Program-made: the position numbers and the translations under genes
The notes under the pieces: model-generated
The model's input: the letters and a program-made list of their open reading frames with translations, nothing else
What the model was told of the DNA's origin: nothing
Database searches by the model: none
Shown: piece by piece, positions 14,613 to 20,033 of the stretch
How the letters are laid out: each line of letters starts with the position of its first letter
How positions within the stretch are numbered: the first letter of the stretch is position 1
Assembly (NCBI GenBank): GCA_964486825.1
Contig: CAZAQS010000071.1
Coordinates: forward strand, 1-20,033
Source of the DNA: CAZAQS01 sp964486825
Lineage (GTDB): Bacteria > Chloroflexota > Anaerolineae > Anaerolineales > UBA4823
Direction of reading: 5' to 3'
Length of the DNA: 20,033 nt

Positions 14613-15830
14613 ATGGCGGGTGAAACAGAGATATCAAACGAAATAACCATTCAGGAAGATCTCAGCGTTCCGGAAATCTCCGTAGAGGAGCTTTACAGGC
14701 GGATCTCGCAGCCGAACGACATCTTCCTGCTAGATGTCCGCAACCAGGAAGAATTCGAAACCTGGCGGGTGGAAGGGCGATATACACCAGAAACAGTTCA
14801 TCTCTTCTATGGGGATTTTATCGAGGAGGAAGAGGCCGTTGTAGATAGAATTCCCCGAGGAAGGGAAGTGGTTGTGGTTTGCGCAAAGGGCGGAGCCAGC
14901 GCGTATGTAGCCGGCGTCCTGAGCCAAAGCTATGGCATCCAGGCAGTAAACCTGGCAGGTGGGATGGCGGCGTGGGGCAACTATTACCATATCCAGCCGG
15001 TTGTGGCAGGTGAAAGCTACAAGATCTACCAGGTGATGAGGGTGGCGCGCGGATGTTTGAGCTATATCCTGGAGAGCCAGGGACAGGCTGCCCTGATCGA
15101 CCCGCTGCGCCACACCGCACCGTATATAGAAATCCTGGAACAGGCAGGCGCATCGCTGGCGCTGATCATTGATACTCACGCGCACGCCGACCATATCAGC
15201 GGCGCACCCGAGCTGGCGGCGACCAATGGGGCGCCCTATTACCTGCATCCCTACGACGCCATCCATCCCTTCGACATGCTGCCGGCCCGTCTACCTTACC
15301 AGCCGCTGCAGGATGGGCAGGAGCTCGAACTGGGAGAGCTGTCGCTGCGCGTCCTGCACGTTCCCGGTCACACCCTCGGGCAGGTCAACGTGCTGGCGCA
15401 GGCGGGAGACGGGGCCAGCTTCCTATTTACAGGCGATAACCTGTTCTTGCAAAGCTTCGGGCGCCCCGACCTGGGCGGGCAGGGCGAGGCCTGGGCACCC
15501 CTGGTTTACCAGTCGATCTTCGAAAAAATCAAAGGCATCGTTCCAGGACAAGCGCTGGTGCTGCCCGGCCATTTTGCAAAACACGAGGAGGCGCGCCCGG
15601 ATGGATTGTTCGCCGCAGCATTGGACAGCCTGTGGCAAAGCAACGCCGATCTGCAGATCGTAAGCCGGGAAGCATTCATTCAATACATCCTGTCGCACCT
15701 CCCGGTTCTGCCAGAACAGTATATCGAGATCAAACGAGTCAACGGCGGCCTGTCGCACCCGGACGAAGAGGCTGCCAGCGAGCTTGAGCTGGGCAAGAAC
15801 GTATGCGCGTTATCTACGGCTTATCGATGA
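14613..15830 (+). CDS. Rhodanese - persulfide dioxygenase-like (MBL fold) fusion
   Basis: The product is 405 aa. Residues about 20-125 are a rhodanese domain (FLLDVRNQEEFETWRVEG) with active-site C90 in VVVCAKGGAS. Residues about 135-360 are a metallo-beta-lactamase fold of the ETHE1/glyoxalase II class: THAHADH (H189, H191, D193, H194), H253 in VPGHT, D275 in FTGDNLF and H320 in LPGHF. A C-terminal extension (about 365-405) holds NGGLSHPDEEAA. Persulfide dioxygenases oxidise glutathione or other thiol persulfides to sulfite with O2; rhodanese moves sulfane sulfur. The order rhodanese-then-dioxygenase is the reverse of the better-known PDO-rhodanese fusions. No signal peptide, so cytoplasmic. 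The Shine-Dalgarno is gagaggga. A simple hydrolase role cannot be excluded, but TusA and DsrE2 next door favour sulfur chemistry. Confidence 0.87.
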   Translation: MAGETEISNEITIQEDLSVPEISVEELYRRISQPNDIFLLDVRNQEEFETWRVEGRYTPETVHLFYGDFIEEEEAVVDRIPRGREVVVVCAKGGASAYVAGVLSQSYGIQAVNLAGGMAAWGNYYHIQPVVAGESYKIYQVMRVARGCLSYILESQGQAALIDPLRHTAPYIEILEQAGASLALIIDTHAHADHISGAPELAATNGAPYYLHPYDAIHPFDMLPARLPYQPLQDGQELELGELSLRVLHVPGHTLGQVNVLAQAGDGASFLFTGDNLFLQSFGRPDLGGQGEAWAPLVYQSIFEKIKGIVPGQALVLPGHFAKHEEARPDGLFAAALDSLWQSNADLQIVSREAFIQYILSHLPVLPEQYIEIKRVNGGLSHPDEEAASELELGKNVCALSTAYR

Positions 15831-15832
15831 AA

Positions 15833-15873
15833 CCGGCCAATAGAGCAAATGGTTCGACATAGCCAAAGGCCGG
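15833..15873 (+). other. Intercistronic inverted repeat
   Basis: CCGGCC (15833-15838) can pair with GGCCGG (15868-15873) across a 29-nt loop, in the 89-bp gap before tusA. There is no T tract. It could adjust mRNA stability between the two genes. Confidence 0.25.
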
Positions 15874-15919
15874 GATTTATTTACTCGGATAACAGGTAGA
15901 CAGAAAAGGAGAAGGAAAA

Positions 15920-16174
15920 ATGGAAACCATTACCATCGATCAAACCCTGGACGTTACAGGCCTGATGTGCCCCATGCCGCTTGTCAAAGCCCGGCAGGCT
16001 ATCATGCAGATGAACGCCGGGCAGGTATTGAAGGTCCTGGCTACCGATAAGGGCAGCCTGAAGGACTTCCAGGGCTGGGCGAAGACGGCCAAGAATGTGG
16101 AGCTGCTTAACCAGACCCAGGAGCAGCTCAACGGCTCTACCGTTCTCGTGCATTACGTGAAACGCACCAAATAG
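15920..16174 (+). CDS. tusA: TusA-family sulfur carrier protein
   Basis: The product is 84 aa, the usual size. The signature CPMP motif is at residues 17-20 (DVTGLMCPMPLVKARQAI), with the sulfur-binding C17. The rest follows the TusA/SirA fold (GQVLKVLATDKGSLKDFQGWAK). TusA carries persulfide sulfur on this Cys. In sulfur oxidisers, linked tusA, rhodanese and dsrE2 genes feed cytoplasmic oxidation rather than tRNA thiolation, and the same trio occurs here. The ribosome-binding site aaaggagaagg is strong. Only 12 bp separate it from the DsrE2-like gene. Confidence 0.93.
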   Translation: METITIDQTLDVTGLMCPMPLVKARQAIMQMNAGQVLKVLATDKGSLKDFQGWAKTAKNVELLNQTQEQLNGSTVLVHYVKRTK

Positions 16175-16186
16175 AGGAGGGAAACA

Positions 16187-16762
16187 ATGGAAACGACTCA
16201 AATGCAAAGCACTGGCTTGCAGGATGTAGCGCTGCTGGAGGGCCGCATAGCAGAATTGGAAGCGCGCCTGGCAGAGGTTGAGGAGCGTTTACCCGAGGAC
16301 CGCGTCACCATCGTGGTCTTTTCTGGCGAGCTGGACCGCGTTCTGGCTGCGTTTATCATCGCCACAGGCGCGCTTGCCCTGGGCCAGGAAGTCTCCATGT
16401 TCTTTACATTCTGGGGTTTGAACGCCTTGCGCAAACAGCGCATCCTGGACGGCAAGAGCTTGCCCGAGAAAATGATGTCCATGATGACCCCTGCTTCGAC
16501 AGGGAAAATGGGCGTCAGCAAAATGAATTTCTTCGGAGTTGGGGCGCAGATGCTGCGCTTCATGATGAAGAACAAGAATGTGGAAAGCTTCGAGGACCTG
16601 ATCAACCTGGCAGAGGAGATGGGCGCCACGATGTATAGCTGCGCGATGAGCCGGGATGTAATGGGAATTTCCCAGGAAGAACTGCGCGACGGAGCAGAGG
16701 AAGCCGGGGTTGCAGGTATGCTGGCCGACGGGTTGCGCAGCAGAGCTACCCTGTTTATCTAA
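16187..16762 (+). CDS. DsrE/DsrF/DrsH-like (DsrE2-type) sulfurtransferase protein
   Basis: The product is 191 aa. Residues 10-38 form a heptad-rich, probably coiled-coil N-terminus (LLEGRIAELEARLAEVEERL). The core is the DrsE_2 pattern: TIVVFSGELDRVLAAFIIATGALALGQEV, FFTFWGLNALRK, then MSKMNFFGVGAQMLRFMMK. The conserved Cys is C152 in MYSCAMSRDVMGIS (the family usually has a C-x-MS-x-DVMGI pattern here). DsrE2 proteins are proposed to exchange sulfur with TusA and rhodanese in the cytoplasm or at the membrane face. It has an aggaggg ribosome-binding site and sits 7 bp before the Fe-S/NrfD gene, so the genes are surely one operon. Confidence 0.88.
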   Translation: METTQMQSTGLQDVALLEGRIAELEARLAEVEERLPEDRVTIVVFSGELDRVLAAFIIATGALALGQEVSMFFTFWGLNALRKQRILDGKSLPEKMMSMMTPASTGKMGVSKMNFFGVGAQMLRFMMKNKNVESFEDLINLAEEMGATMYSCAMSRDVMGISQEELRDGAEEAGVAGMLADGLRSRATLFI

Positions 16763-16769
16763 GGAAAAT

Positions 16770-18494
16770 ATGTCAAACTACGGTTTCTTAATCGGTAATC
16801 GAAAATGCATCGGCTGCCACGCCTGTTCGACAGCCTGCAAGAGCGAGAATGAAGTGCCGCTGGGAGTCAACCGGACCTGGGTCAAGTACGTCGAGACAGG
16901 CGCTTTCCCCAACTCACGGCGGCATTTTCAGGTCACCCGCTGCAACCATTGCGCCAACCCACCCTGCGTACGGATCTGCCCGGTGACTGCCATGTACCAG
17001 CGCACGGATGGAATCGTTGAGTTCGATCCTTCCATGTGCATCGGGTGTAAAGCCTGTATGCAGGCCTGCCCCTATGACGCGATCTATATCGACCCGGAGA
17101 GCAATACGGCTGCCAAGTGCCATTTCTGCTCGCATCGCACGGAGCTGGGATTGGAACCGGCCTGCGTGGTGGTATGCCCGGAACACGCCATCATTGCCGG
17201 GGATATGGACGACCCGAACTCGGAGATCAGCCGCATGCTGGCAGTGAATGAGGTCACGGTGCGCAAGCCCGAACAAGGCACCGCCCCCAAGCTGTTCTAT
17301 ATCGAGGGCAACTCCGTGGCGCTGCACCCAACCGCAACGGAGCGGGTCCCTGAAACCTTTATGTGGGCTGATGTGATCCCGCTGGAAGGCATCCCGGTCA
17401 ACACGCGGTCCAACGGGAATGGCTCGCATGCTCCAGCGCTGCAAAGTAGCCTGGAGGCAGCTCCTGTTCCTGCGGCTGCAGCCACGGTCACAAGCCAGGC
17501 TGGAGATCGCTTCGCACCCTCCGGCGCATCGATACGCACTCCAGGCACGCAAGGAACACCCCTGGATGGCCCGATCCAAATCGGCGGGCGGATGGCGGAG
17601 CATATGGTGCAGGTGGCCTATAACGCGCAACACAAGGTCCCCTGGCACTGGCCGGTACCCGCTTACCTGGTGACAAAAGCTATCGGGACGGGCATCTTCA
17701 TGCTGCTGGCGCTGGGATTGGGATTGGGGCTGATACCCTTCGAAGCGCCGCTCTACCTGGTAGGCGGCTTCCTGGCGCTGTTGTTTACGGGTATCACCAC
17801 GGCCCTGCTGGTTTACGACCTGGAAAGACCGGAGCGCTTCTTCCGGATCGTGTTGCGTCCACAGTGGAAGAGCTGGTTGACGCGCGGCGCTTTCCTGTTG
17901 ATGGGTTTTTCGGCGGTGGCTGGAGTGTGGTGGCTGCTGGAGTTTGCGGCTTACCTGGGCTGGCTTCCGCCCAATGCGGCGGCTGCAGCCCGACCCTTCA
18001 TGCTTTGGCTCGGGTTGCCCCTGGCTGCCGGAGCGGCGGTCTACACCGCCTTCCTGTTCGGACAGGCGGAAGGACGAGACCTGTGGCAGAGCAGCCTGCT
18101 ACCCTTGCACCTGTTGGTGCAGGCGTTTATGGCCGGCAGCGGACTGCTCCTGGTCAGCGGGTTGTTCATCGAGATGGCGGGCCCCGTACGGCAGGTCATC
18201 CAGGTGGTCTTCGCCTCGGCGTTGATCCTGGACCTGTTGATCACGTTGTTCGGCGAGTTCGGCATGCCGCATGCCAGCGAAGTAGCTGCCAAAGCGGCGC
18301 ACGAGATCAGCCACGGGCGCTATAAAGGCCACTTCTGGATTGGCTCCATCCTGCTCGGACATGCGCTCCCATTGGCGCTTTTGCTGGCTGGACTGCCCTG
18401 GTTAGCTGCGCTGGCTGCCGTCTTGACGATTGCCGGGCTGTACTATTTCGAGTACGCCTTCGTGATGGCGCCGCAAGAAATTCCGAATTCCTAA
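16770..18494 (+). CDS. Fused four-[4Fe-4S] ferredoxin and NrfD/PsrC-type membrane subunit
   Basis: The product is 574 aa. Residues 1-180 are a DmsB/PsrB-type electron-transfer subunit with sixteen Cys in four clusters: C13-x2-C16-x2-C19-x3-C23, C58-x2-C61-x4-C66-x3-C70, C90-x2-C93-x2-C96-x3-C100 and C117-x2-C120-x11-C132-x3-C136. A low-complexity Ala/Pro/Ser linker (about 215-270) leads to residues 290-570, with about eight membrane helices of NrfD/PsrC type, the quinone-interacting anchor. These two subunits are normally separate genes. I chose the ATG at 16770: it follows aagga, starts the conserved NYGFLIGNRKCIGC segment and leaves 7 bp after the DsrE2-like gene. An upstream start at 16710 would overlap that gene by 53 bp. 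The partner catalytic subunit starts 11 bp downstream. Confidence 0.9.
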   Translation: MSNYGFLIGNRKCIGCHACSTACKSENEVPLGVNRTWVKYVETGAFPNSRRHFQVTRCNHCANPPCVRICPVTAMYQRTDGIVEFDPSMCIGCKACMQACPYDAIYIDPESNTAAKCHFCSHRTELGLEPACVVVCPEHAIIAGDMDDPNSEISRMLAVNEVTVRKPEQGTAPKLFYIEGNSVALHPTATERVPETFMWADVIPLEGIPVNTRSNGNGSHAPALQSSLEAAPVPAAAATVTSQAGDRFAPSGASIRTPGTQGTPLDGPIQIGGRMAEHMVQVAYNAQHKVPWHWPVPAYLVTKAIGTGIFMLLALGLGLGLIPFEAPLYLVGGFLALLFTGITTALLVYDLERPERFFRIVLRPQWKSWLTRGAFLLMGFSAVAGVWWLLEFAAYLGWLPPNAAAAARPFMLWLGLPLAAGAAVYTAFLFGQAEGRDLWQSSLLPLHLLVQAFMAGSGLLLVSGLFIEMAGPVRQVIQVVFASALILDLLITLFGEFGMPHASEVAAKAAHEISHGRYKGHFWIGSILLGHALPLALLLAGLPWLAALAAVLTIAGLYYFEYAFVMAPQEIPNS

Positions 18495-18505
18495 AGAGTA
18501 TTTTT

Positions 18506-20033
18506 ATGAAACAACAAAACCGTATATCAAACCTGCTATCTAACTTGCTGAAAGCCAACGGGAACGGGCATTATACAGCCCCAAGTGGAATGACCAACGC
18601 AGCCGGGGTAGCAATGCCCGGCTTTGCGGAGAGCGATCTAAAGCCAGAGCCGGCGCCCATGACCACCGTCCAGCACCCGGATGGTCGCATGAGCCAGTAC
18701 CCGCCGCCGGAGAAATGGGACGATTGGGTGGAGTGGGATAGCAAAGCCTGGCCGAAGCGAGTGGCTCGCCGCTATACGTTGGTGCCTACGGTGTGCTTCA
18801 ATTGTGAGAGCGCCTGCGGCCTGCTGGCTTACGTCGACCGGACTACCTTCGAGATCAAAAAATTCGAAGGCAACCCGATCCATCCCGGCAGCCGCGGGCG
18901 CAACTGCGCCAAAGGCCCTGCCACCCACAACCAGACCTACGACCCGGAGCGCATCTTATACCCTCTGAAACGGGTCGGCGCGCGGGGGGAGGGGCGCTGG
19001 ATGCGGATCCCATGGGAACAAGCCCTGGATGAGATCGGTGCGAAAATGCGCGCCAGCCGGGAAAAACGCCGGGATGGCATCGTTTACCACGTGGGCCGCC
19101 CCGGCGAGGATGGATATACCAACCGGTGCATCTCGGCCTGGGGCGTCGACGGGCATAACAGCCATACCAATATCTGTTCTGCGGGGGCACGCGCCGGCTA
19201 TACCTTCTGGGGTGGCTTCGACCGGCCCTCTCCCGACCACAGCCAGGCGCGCGTCATCCTGCTCATCTCGAGCCACCTGGAGACCGGGCATTATTTCAAC
19301 CCACACGCCCAGAGGATCATCGAAGGGAAAATGAAGGGCGCCAAGATCATCACCATGGACCCGCGCCTGAGCAATACAGCCAGCATGAGCGACGTGTGGT
19401 TGCCTACCTGGCCGGGGAGCGAGTCTACCGTTCTGCTGTCGATTGCCAACTACCTGTTACAGAACGATCTATATGACAGGGATTTCGTGCGGAAATGGGT
19501 AAACTGGAAGGATTTCCTGTCCGTTGTAAGAGAGCCCAATGGAGCCAGCCCATCTCCGTTCTCAGAGCTCGAAGAGCTGCTGAGCGACACGGAATCGCTA
19601 TCCTTCGAGGCGTTCGAGCGGGCACTGAAAGCGCTATACGCCGAGTTCACCTTCGAGCGGGCAGCGCAGGAAGCGCAAGTCCCGGTCGAGCGCATCCGCG
19701 AAGCCGCCGAGTATATCGCCAACTCTGCCGGGCGGCTGGCGGCGCATACCTGGCGCAGCGCGGCGATCGGCAACCTGGGCGGCTGGCAGGTGGCGCGCTG
19801 CCTGTTCTTCTTGAACGTCCTGACCGGCAGCGTGGGCACGATCGGGGGCACATCTGGCAACACCTGGAACAAGTTCGTACCCAAGCCCTTCCGGCAGCCG
19901 CCGCCGTTCAACGCCTGGAACGAGCTGCACCTGCCGGACGAGTGGCCCCTGGCGCACTACGAGATGAGCTTCTTGCTGCCGCACTTCCTGGAAGAAGGCC
20001 GGGGGGAGATCGACGTCTACTTCACGCGCGTCT
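18506..20033 (+). CDS. Molybdopterin oxidoreductase catalytic subunit (SoeA/PsrA-like), C-terminus cut by window edge
   Basis: The frame is open for 509 codons from the ATG at 18506 to the window end; the family is usually 750-1000 aa, so the C-terminal half is missing. The N-terminal [4Fe-4S] site is C97-x2-C100-x3-C104-x29-C134 (VCFNCESACG; RNCAKG). Then come the DMSO-reductase-family features PWEQALDEIGAKM, HNSHTNICSAGARAGY with C224 as probable Mo ligand, and MDPRLSNTASMSDVWLPTWPGSE. There is no twin-arginine signal: the first 95 residues are polar (NRISNLLSNLLKANGNGH), implying a cytoplasmic enzyme, as in SoeA-type sulfite dehydrogenase and unlike exported PsrA/PhsA. In context the substrate is probably sulfite or another sulfur oxyanion, but this is not provable from the visible half. 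The Shine-Dalgarno is weak (aaagag). Confidence 0.88.
   Translation, partial: MKQQNRISNLLSNLLKANGNGHYTAPSGMTNAAGVAMPGFAESDLKPEPAPMTTVQHPDGRMSQYPPPEKWDDWVEWDSKAWPKRVARRYTLVPTVCFNCESACGLLAYVDRTTFEIKKFEGNPIHPGSRGRNCAKGPATHNQTYDPERILYPLKRVGARGEGRWMRIPWEQALDEIGAKMRASREKRRDGIVYHVGRPGEDGYTNRCISAWGVDGHNSHTNICSAGARAGYTFWGGFDRPSPDHSQARVILLISSHLETGHYFNPHAQRIIEGKMKGAKIITMDPRLSNTASMSDVWLPTWPGSESTVLLSIANYLLQNDLYDRDFVRKWVNWKDFLSVVREPNGASPSPFSELEELLSDTESLSFEAFERALKALYAEFTFERAAQEAQVPVERIREAAEYIANSAGRLAAHTWRSAAIGNLGGWQVARCLFFLNVLTGSVGTIGGTSGNTWNKFVPKPFRQPPPFNAWNELHLPDEWPLAHYEMSFLLPHFLEEGRGEIDVYFTRV

Noticed and set aside
16710..16769. Upstream start of the Fe-S/NrfD gene
   Set aside because: It would overlap the DsrE2-like gene in another frame. 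The ATG at 16770 has a Shine-Dalgarno and starts at the conserved ferredoxin N-terminus.
16914..17648. 244-codon minus-strand open frame opposite the Fe-S/NrfD gene
   Set aside because: The plus-strand reading has sixteen placed cysteines and clear families; the minus reading is low-complexity and Arg/His-rich, a typical shadow.
1..20033. tRNA, rRNA, CRISPR or intact insertion sequence
   Set aside because: I searched the intergenic stretches for T-loop-like GGTTCRA sequences, regular repeats and transposase motifs and found none convincing.

Overview
The window looks like a chromosomal segment of a free-living bacterium, most likely a member of the Chloroflexota (Anaerolineae-like). The basis is protein character (a DUF2203 protein, a membrane/GAF HisKA_3 sensor kinase, the style of the metabolic proteins) and a moderate-to-high G+C content from about 5.6 kb onward. 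This is a judgement from memory of families, not a database result. No tRNA, rRNA, CRISPR array or intact insertion sequence is visible.

Layout. (1) 1-4387, minus strand: a surface or envelope module. An O-antigen ligase/polymerase-like membrane protein with a TPR tail is followed by a large secreted protein with sialidase-type Asp-box (BNR) repeats that runs off the left edge. (2) 4388-5581: about 1.2 kb of AT-rich DNA with no gene, but with a terminator-like hairpin and short repeats. (3) 5582-10123, plus strand: trpS; a Na+/phosphate symporter-like protein with a PhoU-like domain and a lysine tail; an in-frame fossil of a HAD-IIA phosphatase C-terminus; a SAM methyltransferase; and a DUF2203 protein. 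(4) 10137-13322, minus strand: a sensor kinase and NarL-type response regulator with overlapping ends, then a second SAM methyltransferase. (5) 13510-20033, plus strand, divergent from the kinase: a DUF2270-DUF2179 membrane protein and a compact sulfur operon. The operon order is rhodanese-persulfide dioxygenase fusion, TusA, DsrE2-like, a fused four-cluster ferredoxin-NrfD membrane subunit, and a molybdopterin catalytic subunit that runs off the right edge.

How the genes work together. The right-hand operon resembles a cytoplasmic sulfur-oxidation route. TusA, DsrE2 and rhodanese would carry persulfide sulfur, the dioxygenase would oxidise persulfide to sulfite, and the Mo/Fe-S/NrfD complex (SoeABC-like, or a polysulfide reductase relative) would exchange electrons between a sulfur compound and the quinone pool. 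The adjacent two-component system is the obvious candidate regulator. The intergenic region between them carries three C4/G4-type boxes, one just upstream of a plausible promoter for the operon.

The most unusual feature is the second methyltransferase (10137-10868). Its two halves are intact and in the same frame, and are separated only by two adjacent TGA codons. A perfect 8-bp hairpin with a GGU-type loop follows at the spacing expected of a bacterial SECIS element. It is therefore either a tandem-selenocysteine protein or a gene broken by two adjacent stops.
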